DNA of 64,000 bases from DATLLJ01 sp035537875 (GCA_035537875.1 DATLLJ010000060.1:124001-188000); one strand, 5' to 3'; positions 17,831 to 27,242 are shown, counted from the stretch's first letter. Notes: generated by a model not told the origin, from the sequence alone. Made by a program: numbers and translations.

Positions 17831-19561
17831 ATGAAGCCTTCTGTGTCGCTGCGCGCGCTCGCCGTTTGCCTGATGCTGGCGGCTGTCTCCGCTTGCTCGG
17901 AATCGGAGCCTCCGCCCGCGGCCGCGGCCGAGACGGGCCCCTCGGTTCCTCCCGGGCACGTCGTCATCGGTGAGCTTCCAGACATCGATATGCCCGCGCT
18001 GCTCGAGCACACGAAGAGGCTCTCGTCCGATCAGTTCGAGGGCCGTCTTCCAGGAACGAGGGGAGAAGAGCTGACCGTCGCCTACCTCATCGATCAGTTC
18101 AAGAAGGTCGGCTTGAAGCCCGGCAACACCGACGGCACGTACGTCCAGAAGGTGCCGCTGGTGGGCATTACGGCGGCGCCGGCTCCGCTCGTCGTGAAGA
18201 AGGAAAGCGACGAGCAGGCATTCACGTGGCGCGACGAAGTCGTCGCGTGGACGAAGCACGTGGCTCCGACGGCCGCCATCGCCGATTCGGAGCTCGTATT
18301 CGTCGGTTACGGGGTCGTTGCTCCCGAGTACGACTGGGACGACTACAAGGGCTTCGACGTCAAGGGCAAGACGCTCGTGATGCTCGTGAACGACCCTCCG
18401 GTCCTCGACCCCGCCGATCCGTCGCAGCTCGATGTCACGGTGTTCGGTGGCAGGGCGATGACGTACTACGGACGGTGGACCTACAAGTTCGAGATCGCCG
18501 CGGAGAAGGGCGCAGCGGCTGCCTTGCTGATCCACGAAACCGGTCCGGCCGGTTATCCATTTCAGGTGGTCCAGGACGGCTTCACCGGCGAGCGCTTCGA
18601 CCTCGTCACGCCCGACAAGAACATGAGCCGCTCTTCGATCGAAGCCTGGCTGTCGCTCGACGCGGGGAAGAAGTTGTTGGAGCTCGGCGGCCAGGATTTC
18701 GACGTCTTGAAGGAGCAGGCGGCAACGCGGGACTTCACGCCGGTCCCGCTCGGCGTGACGGCGTCGATGGCGCTCAAGAACACGCTCAAGACGATAGATT
18801 CGCAGAACGTCATTGCCCGGCTCGAAGGATCCGATTCGGCAAGAAAAGCCGAGCACGTCATCTATACGGCCCACTGGGACCATTTCGGCAAACGCGACGA
18901 AGGGATTTTTCATGGCGCGCGGGACAATGCGGTCGGAACCGCGGCGCTGATCGAAGTTGCCCGCGCGTTCACCAAGCTGCCCTCACCTCCCCGTCGCTCG
19001 ATCCTGTTTCTCGCGGTTACGGCGGAAGAACAAGGGTTGCTCGGATCAGAATACTATTCGGTGACTCCCATCTACCCGCTGGCCAAGATGGTCGCGAACA
19101 TCAACATGGACAGCTGGAATTTGTGGGGCCGGACGAAAGACCTGACGGTCGTCGGCTTCGGCGCGTCCGATCTCGACGACTACGTCCGCGACGCGGCGGC
19201 CGAACAAGGCCGAATCGTGCAGGCGGATCCAGAGCCTGAAAAGGGCAACTACTACCGATCGGATCATTTCGCGTTCGCGAAGCAGGGCGTGCCAGCGCTC
19301 AACCCGGAGGGCGGCACCGAGTATCTGGGCAGGCCTGCCGATTACGGAAAACAGGTGCGCGACGACTGGACGGCCAACCGCTATCACAAACCTGCCGACG
19401 TGGTGCTGCCGAACTGGGATCTCACCGGCGCTCACGAAGATCTCAAGGTGTACTTTGCGGTCGGGTATCGAGTGGCGCAGGCCGATCGATTCCCCGAGTG
19501 GAAACCGGGCAACGAGTTCAAAGCCAGACGCGACGCGATGCTGAAAAGCGGCCGCCAATGA
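17831..19561 (+). CDS. M28-family peptidase, lipoprotein
   Basis: 576 residues. The N-terminus MKPSVSLRALAVCLMLAAVSAC ends in a lipobox (VSAC), so it is probably anchored by lipid on the periplasmic side. A PA-type insert (VFVGYGVVAPEYDWDDYKGF, DVKGKTLVMLVNDPP) spans about 150-290. The zinc peptidase part has YTAHWDHFG, HGARDNAVGTAAL and VTAEEQGLLGSEYY, with YYRSDHFAFAKQGVPAL near 480. It is close in layout to the peptidase at 4693-6324. The ATG at 17831 gives the signal peptide; the longer open frame upstream does not. It diverges from the DUF2520 gene over 79 bases. Confidence 0.88.
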   Translation: MKPSVSLRALAVCLMLAAVSACSESEPPPAAAAETGPSVPPGHVVIGELPDIDMPALLEHTKRLSSDQFEGRLPGTRGEELTVAYLIDQFKKVGLKPGNTDGTYVQKVPLVGITAAPAPLVVKKESDEQAFTWRDEVVAWTKHVAPTAAIADSELVFVGYGVVAPEYDWDDYKGFDVKGKTLVMLVNDPPVLDPADPSQLDVTVFGGRAMTYYGRWTYKFEIAAEKGAAAALLIHETGPAGYPFQVVQDGFTGERFDLVTPDKNMSRSSIEAWLSLDAGKKLLELGGQDFDVLKEQAATRDFTPVPLGVTASMALKNTLKTIDSQNVIARLEGSDSARKAEHVIYTAHWDHFGKRDEGIFHGARDNAVGTAALIEVARAFTKLPSPPRRSILFLAVTAEEQGLLGSEYYSVTPIYPLAKMVANINMDSWNLWGRTKDLTVVGFGASDLDDYVRDAAAEQGRIVQADPEPEKGNYYRSDHFAFAKQGVPALNPEGGTEYLGRPADYGKQVRDDWTANRYHKPADVVLPNWDLTGAHEDLKVYFAVGYRVAQADRFPEWKPGNEFKARRDAMLKSGRQ

Positions 19562-19758
19562 CGTCACACGAGGGCGGGCGCACGCGTACCCCGGTGCGAC
19601 GACTCACCTGAAGAAGTCACGCCGACGCGCTGGGGCCATGCCACGCGCGCGCCGGGGGTTCGATTTGCACGCCGGGCTGATGACGCAGCCGGGCCAGCGC
19701 GATCGGCTGGTACATTGTGGCCTGAGCTAGTATCTGAGGCGCGCATCGAGGAGGTGAC

Positions 19759-20244
19759 ATGAAGACAGTTCGTGAGTATTACACTGCGTGCCTCGAATCC
19801 GAACGCCCGGCGTTTCTCCGCGTCCTGAAGGCGGTCCCACCCGACCAGTCGTCGTATCGCCCTCATCCGCGGTCCACGTCGGCCGGCGATCTGGTGTGGC
19901 TGCTTGCCGTCGAGCTCCACGACGCCTGCGAGCTGATCGATCGCGGGGAGGTGAGCTACGTCGAGAGGCCGGCACCGCCCATCCCGGAGGCGATCGCCGC
20001 CTACGAGAAACACGCCGCGGCGCTCCAGGCGCGGCTGGCGGCGGTGGACGATGCGAAGTGGGACGGGAAGGCGCGGCTGCTGATGAACGGGAAGCCGATG
20101 TGGGAGACGACACTCGGTGACATGCTGTTCGGGTTTCTCTTAGACGCCATCCATCATCGCGGACAGTTGTCGACCTATCTGCGGCCGATGGGCGCCAAGG
20201 TGCCGTCGATCTACGGTCCGTCAGGGGACGATCCGGGGACGTAG
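19759..20244 (+). CDS. DinB-family protein
   Basis: 161-residue four-helix DinB-like protein. Likely metal ligands are a histidine in VELHDACELI near residue 53 and the pair in DAIHHRGQLSTYL near residue 130, the family's usual C-terminal HxxxQ-type motif. Proteins of this group are putative thiol-dependent metalloenzymes or stress proteins. The start is well supported: GGAGGTGAC precedes the ATG. The 197-base gap upstream holds no recognisable gene. A weak TAGTAT box is present at 19728-19733 without a convincing -35 partner. Confidence 0.78.
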   Translation: MKTVREYYTACLESERPAFLRVLKAVPPDQSSYRPHPRSTSAGDLVWLLAVELHDACELIDRGEVSYVERPAPPIPEAIAAYEKHAAALQARLAAVDDAKWDGKARLLMNGKPMWETTLGDMLFGFLLDAIHHRGQLSTYLRPMGAKVPSIYGPSGDDPGT

Positions 20245-20480
20245 ACGATTGGAAGCCTTGGCCGGGTAGTGTGGGGCAGCGACGGGTCGAGGGCCTTATC
20301 GATCGCAGTTGTTGCGCGCACTCTGCCGCGCGGGTCGCTCTCTTCGCGTGGACTACTCGGGCCGCGATGCCCGCTGTCTACATGCTTGATGCAGATCCCA
20401 TCCGCTCCTGCACCACCGGCACGATACGCGACGGCTTGGCCGTCGGGTGCCCACCCTGCGGGACTGGCAGGGTCTTCCTT

Positions 20481-21437
20481 CTACCGGCCCGCCTGAGTGT
20501 CTGCCTCGTCGCCCCCAAGTTCCTTCGTTCGCGCAGGTTCTTCCGGAAGCTGGTAGACGGCCACAATCACGGTCACGTTGTCCCGCCCGCCACAATCGAG
20601 CGCCCGCTGCACGAGGCGCTCACAGGCGTCGCTCGAACACGTCGACTCGCGCAGGGTATCGGTGATCGTCTCGTCGTCCACAAGGTCCGTCAGCCCATCG
20701 CTGCAGAGCAGCAAGCGATCGCCGTCTTCAAGCTGCAGCCGGTCCGTGTCCACCTGGACATGCTCGTTGGATCCGCCGAGCGCGTTCGTCAGAACGTGAC
20801 GATGGCGCGAGTGCGCCACGTCGCCGGGCGCGAGTTGGCCGGTGTCGACGAGCAGCTGCGCATACGTGTGGTCCCGTGTGAGGCGATGCAGACCTCCGGC
20901 GCGGAGCAGGTAGGCTCGGGAGTCGCCCACATGGGTGATCAGCAGGTCGCGGCCAAGGCTTCGAGCGGCAGTCAGCGTCGTCCCCATCCCGCGCAACGCC
21001 GGGTCGCGCCGGCCGCGCTCGACGAGCATCGCGCCGACTTCCTGCACGCGGGTGCGGGACCGCCGCTCGATCTCACGCGCATACTCTTCATCGATTTTGA
21101 AAATCCAGTCGGGCACGTCGAGAGCGAGGCCGACAAGCGCTGAGATCGCCATCCGGCTCGCGACTTCGCCCGCGGCGTGGCCGCCCATGCCGTCGGCGAC
21201 GACCATCACGTAGCTGACTTCCTCCGTGAGTTCCGGCACATCTCCCGCCGGCAGGCTCGTGATGAGCGTTTGAAGCGTGCGGCCGAGCCTCGTGACGAAG
21301 AAGTGGTCCTCGTTGTTCGGGCGGTGGTAACCGGGGTGCGAACGCGCGCTGACATCTATCCGGACGAGAGATGAAAAAGGATGGCCAGGCCCGATGGCAA
21401 CCGGATGTGGTCTGTCCGTTGAAGTAGGTGCGGTCAT
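20481..21437 (-). CDS. PP2C-family serine/threonine phosphatase
   Basis: 318 residues. Metal-dependent phosphatase motifs appear in order: RPNNEDHFF near 40, VVADGMGGHAAGE near 80, THVGDSRAYLLR near 168, LLLCSDGLTDL near 240 and GGRDNVTVIVA near 283. These give the Asp residues that bind the two metal ions. It probably reverses Hanks-type Ser/Thr kinase phosphorylation in the cytoplasm. No transmembrane segment is seen. A GGAGG precedes the ATG at 21437. The 236 bases beyond its stop (20245-20480) hold no gene I can support. Confidence 0.92.
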   Translation of the reverse strand: MTAPTSTDRPHPVAIGPGHPFSSLVRIDVSARSHPGYHRPNNEDHFFVTRLGRTLQTLITSLPAGDVPELTEEVSYVMVVADGMGGHAAGEVASRMAISALVGLALDVPDWIFKIDEEYAREIERRSRTRVQEVGAMLVERGRRDPALRGMGTTLTAARSLGRDLLITHVGDSRAYLLRAGGLHRLTRDHTYAQLLVDTGQLAPGDVAHSRHRHVLTNALGGSNEHVQVDTDRLQLEDGDRLLLCSDGLTDLVDDETITDTLRESTCSSDACERLVQRALDCGGRDNVTVIVAVYQLPEEPARTKELGGDEADTQAGR

Positions 21438-21621
21438 GGCGGCCTCCCGAGAGTATCAGCCCAGTCAAAACCTTCACTGTGTCCGTTAACGATTTCCCAT
21501 CCCAGGAAACGCTGGCGGTTCTTATGGCTGTAATCCTACTTGACCACGTTCTCTCGCATCGACAGGCTTCTTGAGAGGTGGCGAACGATTCGTCAACCGA
21601 GGACGTGTGATAATCGCGCGC

Positions 21622-22533
21622 ATGCGAATCCTGACGCTGGTTGGGCTCCTATCCTTCCCGGCGATGGCGGCCTGTGGATCGGCTCCACAGACCGGGAATC
21701 CACCCGCGACCGAAGCACCCGGCCCCGGGCGCACGTCGCACATCGTGCAGCAGGGTAACGTGACTCTCGACGTCATCGCGGAAGGCAGTGGGCCTCTCAT
21801 GGTGCTCCTGCCGTCGCTCGGCCGGGACGTGACCGAGTTCGATTCGCTCGCCGAGCGGCTCCGAGCAGCGGGCTTCCGCGTCGTGCGGCCGCGGCCGCGC
21901 GGATTTGGGCGGAGCGTCGGGCCAATGGAAGGCCTTACGCTGCACGACTTCGCCCGCGATATCGCCGCCGTGGTCGAGCACGAGCGCGCCGGGTTGGCAA
22001 TCGTGGTCGGTCACGCCTACGGCCACTTTGTCGCCAAGATGACCGCAGTCGATTTTCCGCACCTGGTGCGCGGGGTGGCGCTCGTCGCGGCGAGCCAGAA
22101 GAACATCAGCGAGGAAGTGCGGCGGTGGAACGCCATTGGGTCGGACCCGACCCGTCCGCTGGAGGAGCGCCGGAAGTACATCCAGATGGTGTTCTTCGCG
22201 CCCGGAAACGATCCGAGTCCCTATTTGACCGGCTTCAGCCCAGAAGTGCGCGCCATGCAGGACGCGACCCGGATAGGCACGCCGCAGGAGGAGTACTGGG
22301 CTTCGGGAACCGCACCGCTGCTCGACTTGCAGGCAGCCCACGACCCTTATCGGCCGCGATCGACGGCGGACGAGTTGGTGAACGAGTTCGGTCGCGAGCG
22401 TGTCACCGTTGTTGTAATCCCGGACTCTTCGCACGCTGTTCCGATCGAACAGCCCTCGGCGGTCGCCGACGCACTCGTCGCGTGGGCGCGGACGCTGCCG
22501 GCGCAGCCCGCTGGGCCGGCTCCCGCTCCCTGA
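21622..22533 (+). CDS. alpha/beta hydrolase, probable lipoprotein
   Basis: 303 residues. The signal segment MRILTLVGLLSFPAMAACGS ends in a plausible lipobox Cys. The alpha/beta fold is seen from the strand GPLMVLLPSLGRD and the helix region RPRGFGRS. The nucleophile elbow is unusual: the usual GHSxGG position reads VVGHAYGHFVA, with Ala in place of Ser. A histidine near the C-terminus, PDSSHAVPIEQP, could be the catalytic base. Either the enzyme is inactive or another nucleophile is used. The ATG at 21622 is preferred to the in-frame TTG at 21571. Confidence 0.78.
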   Translation: MRILTLVGLLSFPAMAACGSAPQTGNPPATEAPGPGRTSHIVQQGNVTLDVIAEGSGPLMVLLPSLGRDVTEFDSLAERLRAAGFRVVRPRPRGFGRSVGPMEGLTLHDFARDIAAVVEHERAGLAIVVGHAYGHFVAKMTAVDFPHLVRGVALVAASQKNISEEVRRWNAIGSDPTRPLEERRKYIQMVFFAPGNDPSPYLTGFSPEVRAMQDATRIGTPQEEYWASGTAPLLDLQAAHDPYRPRSTADELVNEFGRERVTVVVIPDSSHAVPIEQPSAVADALVAWARTLPAQPAGPAPAP

Positions 22534-22667
22534 GTCCACGGGCTGCTCCGGCTGGCGTCCTTCCAGTTCTCGCCCACGCCGAGATCCACGGGTCAGCGGC
22601 ATCTTGAGCTCGCCGCGAGGCGGGCGCACAGCCCGCCTTTCCCCCAACGTCGTCGTTGAAGTGAAGA

Positions 22668-23105
22668 CTAGGTGGCGGGGAATGTGTTGCGGACGCGTTT
22701 CGAACGGGAAAGATAGGCGATCCAGACGCCGTGATAAATCAGCGACGCCGCAATGAACGCGGGAGTGGTTCCGGGCATTCGGCGGTTTGGGAGAAAGGAC
22801 GTCGAGTAGACGAACACATCCATACACGCCGACAGAATCAGTGACCACATCGCGAAAGTAGCTGCACCCCGCCGACGGTTCATCAGCGCGAGGCCCGCCG
22901 CCACGCCGACGCCCGTGACCAGCAGCTGGGCGACGACGACCACCGCCATCGGCAGCCCCCGGAACGTGAGCGATCCCAACGATCCGGCCGTGGCGACCGC
23001 GAGATTGAGCGGTCGCCAGACGAGCAGCAGGAGACACAGCAGCGCCAGCCACCCGCCAATCCCCATGCCCGGCTCGTTGACCTCATCGTGGCGTGGGACT
23101 ACCAT
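22668..23105 (-). CDS. small four-helix membrane protein, DUF2569-like
   Basis: 145 residues with four hydrophobic segments: about 16-34 (GIGGWLALLCLLLLV), 50-72, 80-100 and 118-135. The motif GIGGWLALL near the first helix is typical of DUF2569 membrane proteins, whose function is unknown. No enzymatic motif is seen. It is transcribed divergently from the DUF1684 gene, with only 7 bases between the starts, so the two may share a control region. Confidence 0.65.
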   Translation of the reverse strand: MVVPRHDEVNEPGMGIGGWLALLCLLLLVWRPLNLAVATAGSLGSLTFRGLPMAVVVVAQLLVTGVGVAAGLALMNRRRGAATFAMWSLILSACMDVFVYSTSFLPNRRMPGTTPAFIAASLIYHGVWIAYLSRSKRVRNTFPAT

Positions 23106-23112
23106 CGGCTAC

Positions 23113-24024
23113 ATGCTAATAGGGCCCCGCTCATGGCGCACGCTCTACCGGACGGCGGTGACGTCCACCGCCATCCTTGCGCTCGCGGCGGTCCAGCCGA
23201 GGGCTATGGACGAAGCGTCGCGAAAGGAAACGGAAGAGTGGCGCAAGAAGCACGAGGCAGACTACCGCCGCGAGTACGTACCGCTTGCCGGCCTCTTCTC
23301 CTTGAAGAACGGTCTCAATACCGCCGGTAGCGGCGCTTCGAACAACATCGTCCTGCCGCGATCGGCGCCTCCGGTGGTCGGACGGTTCGTCCTCGAGGGA
23401 CAAACGGTCCGGTTCGAGTCCCAGCCGGGCGTGCAGGTTCTGCTGAAGGGCCGCCCCGTCACCGGCAGCGTAACGTTGCGATCCGACGCGTCGGAGGAGC
23501 TGGACGAGCTCGCGATTGGTCCCCTCTCCCTCTGGGTGCACATCAGCGGCGAGCGTCCGACGATCCGGATGCGCGACCCTGACGGCGAGACAGCGCGCTC
23601 GTTTTCAGGATTCCAGTGGTTTCCGATCGACGACAGCTATCGCGTCGTCGGCCGCTTCATCAAAGATGCGGCCCCTCGGGAGATTCGGGCGCCCAATCAG
23701 CTCGGCGACGAGGACGTCATGCAGAGCGAGGGCGTCGTCGAGTTCAGACTGCACGGCGAGTCGGTCCGGTTGCGCCCGATGACTACGAGACCCAATCGGT
23801 TCTGGTTCATCTTCCGCGACGGCACGAGCGGCAAAGAGACCTACGAAACGGCGCGCTTTCTCTATGCCGATCTCCGGCCAGACGGGACAGCTGTGCTCGA
23901 TTTCAACCAGGCCTACAATCCTCCGTGCGCGTTCAACCCGTATACGACGTGTCCGATACCGCTTCCCGAGAACCGTCTGACGGTACGCATTCTCGCCGGC
24001 GAAAAAGCGTACGGGCAGAAGTGA
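23113..24024 (+). CDS. DUF1684 domain-containing secreted protein
   Basis: 303 residues. The N-terminus has a signal-type segment (RTAVTSTAILALAAVQPRA). The DUF1684 signature is clear: the N-terminal WRKKHEADYRREYVPLAGLF, the central GFQWFPIDDSYRVVGRF, and the C-terminal DFNQAYNPPCAFNPYTTCPI followed by PENRLTVRILAGEK. The family is common in soil bacteria and its function is unknown. The start at 23113 is chosen because it precedes the signal peptide. It is followed after 15 bases by the SixA-like gene, probably co-transcribed. Confidence 0.85.
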   Translation: MLIGPRSWRTLYRTAVTSTAILALAAVQPRAMDEASRKETEEWRKKHEADYRREYVPLAGLFSLKNGLNTAGSGASNNIVLPRSAPPVVGRFVLEGQTVRFESQPGVQVLLKGRPVTGSVTLRSDASEELDELAIGPLSLWVHISGERPTIRMRDPDGETARSFSGFQWFPIDDSYRVVGRFIKDAAPREIRAPNQLGDEDVMQSEGVVEFRLHGESVRLRPMTTRPNRFWFIFRDGTSGKETYETARFLYADLRPDGTAVLDFNQAYNPPCAFNPYTTCPIPLPENRLTVRILAGEKAYGQK

Positions 24025-24039
24025 CAAACGACGATCGTC

Positions 24040-24510
24040 TTGGTTCTCTACCTGGTTCATCACGGCGACGCCGTCGGCACGAGCATCGACCCGCGCCGTC
24101 CGCTATCTGAACGCGGACGTCAGAACGTCGCGCGGCTCGCCGCAGAGGCCGCCGGACTTGGTGCCCGACCGGCCGTCGTGTGGCACAGCGGCAAGCTGCG
24201 AGCTCGGCAGACGGCGGAAGAATTCTGGCGGGCCTGCAATGCTCTCGCGTCGCTCTCAGCCACGCGCGACCTTCAGCCCGACGACCCGCCCGAATGGCTC
24301 CTTCACCGCGTGCGAGGTGAGACGCACGACATCCTGGTCGCCGGGCATTTTCCCCATCTCCCGCGACTGTTGGATCTGATCGCTCAGGGTTCGGGCGCGA
24401 CGCTGGCGGCCTTTCCGCAGCATGGCGTCGTCGCGGTGGAGACCTGCGACGGCGGATCTTCGTGGAAGGAACTGTGGAGGTTGAACGAAGCTACTGCTTT
24501 TCCACGGTGA
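24040..24510 (+). CDS. SixA-like histidine phosphatase
   Basis: 156 residues of the phosphoglycerate-mutase-like histidine phosphatase fold. The N-terminus is LYLVHHGDAV, followed by RPLSERGRQNV, the conserved WHSGKLRARQTAE and the second catalytic histidine in ILVAGHFPHLPRLL. SixA removes phosphate from phosphohistidine proteins. The usual RHG triplet is HHG, so the first arginine is missing although the catalytic His remains. The start is TTG at 24040; no ATG lies nearby in frame. Its last bases overlap the 3' end of the convergent glycine-zipper gene. Confidence 0.8.
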   Translation: MVLYLVHHGDAVGTSIDPRRPLSERGRQNVARLAAEAAGLGARPAVVWHSGKLRARQTAEEFWRACNALASLSATRDLQPDDPPEWLLHRVRGETHDILVAGHFPHLPRLLDLIAQGSGATLAAFPQHGVVAVETCDGGSSWKELWRLNEATAFPR

Positions 24511-25510
24511 CCGTCAAAGGGGCCATGAGGCGCACTGTCAGGGGCGAGCCTGCGGGAAGCGTGACTTCACTGCGATCGCCGGCCTGGACGACAGCTGCAC
24601 CGCCACCCGCGCCTGCCGTCGCGCCGATCGCCGCTCCCTTGGCGCCGCCCAGAATCGCGCCCAGAATCGCGCCGCCGACCGCGCCACCGCCGATCTTGGC
24701 GGCACTGCCGTTCCCTGGCGCTTCCCCTTCGCGGTAGATCGTCTCGGTCCCAATCGACATCTGAGTCCCGTCTGCGAGCACGAGGCTCGTGAAACGGATA
24801 CCGAGCCGCGCCCGGTCCTTGAACTTGCCGCCTCGTTCCACCTGAATGACCGTTCCGATCGCTCGTGAACCGGCGGGAATCGCGACGACATCGCCAACCC
24901 TGACGTCTCGCGTCACCCGGGCCTCGACGCGGTCCTCGACACGCGCCGTCTCGCTCGAGATGCGCGTCTCGGTCTGCAGACCGACCACGGAGTTCGAAGC
25001 GACGACAATCTCCTCGAAGGTTTTCTCCGGCGGCTCGGGTGCGCGAGGCACGTCGAGCGGCGCTCGTTCTTCGACGGGCGGTGTCGCGATCGCGATGTTA
25101 TCCACAGTGGCGGGTGCTGGAGTCGTCGAAGGCAGCGGCGAACGTGCCGCCGGGCTCTGAGCGTCCGCGCGATCGGCCGGCAGCGGCTCCCGTGAGGACC
25201 GGCTGGGAATCGACCTGGCGGGTTGAGGTGTGGTCTGCGCTTCCGGCCGACGGCTCGACGCTGACCCTGCCGGGGCCGCTACCGATGTCGAGGCCCGTCG
25301 AGGCGCGACTGGGGCCCGCGCGGTCACAGCCGCCTCGGTTTCCTGCACCGGCACACCCGGGGCCGTGGCTTCGGCGCCAAGCGTAGATGGCGTGGCGGCA
25401 ACGGCGGGCGCGGGCACGGCATTCTGCCGAGACGCAACATACCCCCCTACGCTGGCGGCCGCCATGCACGCAACTGCCAGGGCGCCGAGGGCCAATCGAC
25501 TCGAAACCAT
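24491..25510 (-). CDS. membrane-anchored protein with VirB10/TrbI-like domain and glycine zipper
   Basis: 339 residues. A single N-terminal transmembrane segment (LALGALAVACMAAASVGGYV) is followed by about 130 residues of Ala/Pro/Ser-rich linker. A beta-rich C-terminal domain carries VGDVVAIPAGSRAIGTVIQV and the stretch IGGGAVGGAILGAILGGAKG, a glycine zipper. Parts resemble the C-terminal fold of TrbI/VirB10 proteins, but no conjugation genes are nearby, so this is likely a stand-alone envelope protein. Function unknown. AGGAG precedes the ATG at 25510; an extension upstream is less likely. Confidence 0.72.
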   Translation of the reverse strand: MVSSRLALGALAVACMAAASVGGYVASRQNAVPAPAVAATPSTLGAEATAPGVPVQETEAAVTARAPVAPRRASTSVAAPAGSASSRRPEAQTTPQPARSIPSRSSREPLPADRADAQSPAARSPLPSTTPAPATVDNIAIATPPVEERAPLDVPRAPEPPEKTFEEIVVASNSVVGLQTETRISSETARVEDRVEARVTRDVRVGDVVAIPAGSRAIGTVIQVERGGKFKDRARLGIRFTSLVLADGTQMSIGTETIYREGEAPGNGSAAKIGGGAVGGAILGAILGGAKGAAIGATAGAGGGAAVVQAGDRSEVTLPAGSPLTVRLMAPLTVTVEKQ

Positions 25511-25718
25511 CACGAACTCTCCTTGGAAACCCAAGCAAGCGCGACGCAAGCGGCATGCCTGCCCTCGGCCCGTAGCGTTACGCGCAAAACATTGAATTCA
25601 AAGGCATAACCGCCAACAGACCTGGAGAGCGCTGTCCCTTTTCGAGGGAACCTGTCCTGGGTGGAGTGCACCGGCCGGGCCCGATTCTCGCACAAAACGT
25701 GGAGACTACAATCAACCC

Positions 25719-26837
25719 ATGCCGCGTCAGCCGGACATCATCGTCGTGGGTGCGGGAATCGTCGGATGTTCCATAGCCCATGAGCTGGCGAGGCGCGGCG
25801 CGTCGGTTCAGGTGGTCGAAGAACGCGCCACCGGTATGGGCGCCACTCAGGCGGCGGCAGGCATTCTTGCTCCCCATGTCGAGGGAGGGACGTCCAATAC
25901 GCTGCTGTCGCTGGCGGTTCGAAGCCTGACGCTGTTCGACGATTTCATCGCGGCTGTTCAGGAGGACAGCGGTGTCGAGTTGCTCTATCGGAGAACTGGC
26001 ACCCTGCAGATTGCGGTCAACGACGAGGAACTGCGGGAGCTGCGAAACGCCGCCGCACGTCTGGATGCTCAGCGCGTCCCGTTCGCAATCCTCGACGCTG
26101 AGGCCATCCGACTCGAAGAGCCGAACCTGAGCAAGGATGTCTCGGGTGGTCTGGTCATCCCGTCTCATGGATTCGTCGCGGCTGGCGAGCTGGTGCGGGC
26201 TGTTGCGGCCGCCGCGCGCCGCCGGGGCGCGCAGATCATCGAGGGCAGCCGCGTCCGGAGGATCGCGCCGTCGGGGGAAGAGGTTGTCGTCGAGACGGAC
26301 CGCGGGCCACTCTCCGGCTCGTCAGTCGTGCTGGCCGCAGGGAGCTGGTCACCGCGCATCGAGATCGCGGGCGTACGGCTACGCGCTCCCGTGCGCCCGG
26401 TCCGGGGACAGCTGCTGCGGCTGGCATGGAATGGCCCTGGCCTTCGGCGTGTGGTCTGGAGCAGCCGCTGTTATGTCGTTCCATGGGACGATGGGTCGTT
26501 GCTCGTGGGCGCTACGGCGGAGGATGCGGGATTTGACGAACGGACGACAGTGGCTGGCGTGCACGACTTGATACAAGCGGTGTGCGAGATGCTTCCGGGC
26601 GCCTGGACAGCGGGTTTCGTCGAAGCGCGGGTTGGTTTACGGCCGGCCAGCGACGACCTGCTGCCGATCATCGGCCGCTCGAGTGTCCACCCGAATCTGA
26701 TGTATGCGACAGGCCACTATCGGAACGGGATTCTGCTCGCTCCGCTGACGGCGATGCTCGTAGCAAACACCTTGCTCAACGATGCCGAGGATCCAGCACT
26801 TGCCGCGGTCGGTCCCCAGCGCTTCGGCGAGCTGTAA
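25719..26837 (+). CDS. thiO: glycine oxidase
   Basis: 372-residue FAD-dependent D-amino-acid-oxidase-type enzyme. The FAD motif is IIVVGAGIVGCSIAHELARR near residue 6. The ThiO-type ATQAAAGILAPHVEG follows near 44, and RPVRGQLLRL and GLRPASDDLLPIIG with YATGHYRNGILLAP lie near the C-terminus. ThiO makes dehydroglycine for thiamine thiazole synthesis. No other thi gene and no TPP riboswitch were recognised near it. A short hairpin, TCCCT-TTTCG-AGGGA, lies at about 25635-25650 in the 208-base upstream gap; its role is unknown. Confidence 0.88.
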   Translation: MPRQPDIIVVGAGIVGCSIAHELARRGASVQVVEERATGMGATQAAAGILAPHVEGGTSNTLLSLAVRSLTLFDDFIAAVQEDSGVELLYRRTGTLQIAVNDEELRELRNAAARLDAQRVPFAILDAEAIRLEEPNLSKDVSGGLVIPSHGFVAAGELVRAVAAAARRRGAQIIEGSRVRRIAPSGEEVVVETDRGPLSGSSVVLAAGSWSPRIEIAGVRLRAPVRPVRGQLLRLAWNGPGLRRVVWSSRCYVVPWDDGSLLVGATAEDAGFDERTTVAGVHDLIQAVCEMLPGAWTAGFVEARVGLRPASDDLLPIIGRSSVHPNLMYATGHYRNGILLAPLTAMLVANTLLNDAEDPALAAVGPQRFGEL

Positions 26838-26852
26838 GGATCGGCGAACGCG

Positions 26853-27242
26853 GTGTTCGTGGTGTCCCACGACATGAAGGACATTTCCGTCGGAGCTGTT
26901 CGCTATCACATCGTCGCGATCCAGCGCGATCGTCAATGGATCGCGCACGCGGAGCGTACGGACACCGGCGCGCCGTTCGGCACGGAGTGCGGGGGCGCGA
27001 CAGCCGAGGAAGCGTGCGACCGCGTCGCGCGATGGCTGAAATGGCAGGACGAACATGCGTCGGCGCTCGAGGATCTCCAGCGTGCCGAGCGCGCCTATCA
27101 CCGGACCATCGCCGGCAGCGCCTTCAGCAGTCCCATCGAAGGGCCAAGCGCCCTTGAAATGCAGAAGGAGTCGCTCGAGGCGCTCGAGGCGGCTCGCGTG
27201 CGCCTCGACGAGATCCGCAGCCGCAGGCCAGCCACCCTCTGA
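26853..27242 (+). CDS. hypothetical protein
   Basis: 129 residues, unrecognised. The first half looks like a small beta-rich fold (GAVRYHIVAIQRDRQWIAHA, with TAEEACDRVARWLKWQ as a helix). The second half is helical and charged and may form a coiled coil (EDLQRAERAYHR, ESLEALEAARVRLDEI). The GTG at 26853 is used; an in-frame ATG at 26874 is equally plausible. It sits between thiO (15 bases) and the MerR gene (3 bases), suggesting one transcript with the regulator. Confidence 0.6.
   Translation: MFVVSHDMKDISVGAVRYHIVAIQRDRQWIAHAERTDTGAPFGTECGGATAEEACDRVARWLKWQDEHASALEDLQRAERAYHRTIAGSAFSSPIEGPSALEMQKESLEALEAARVRLDEIRSRRPATL

Noticed and set aside
19562..19758. Possible tRNA in a gap containing gggttcgattt
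   Set aside because: The T-loop-like string lacks a matching acceptor stem, D-arm and anticodon arm.
20271..21143. 290-codon plus-strand ORF covering the gap after the DinB gene
   Set aside because: Mostly antisense to the PP2C phosphatase; no start signal and no motif.
25511..25718. Possible TPP or glycine riboswitch before thiO
   Set aside because: Only a short hairpin is visible; the conserved core sequences of either riboswitch are missing.
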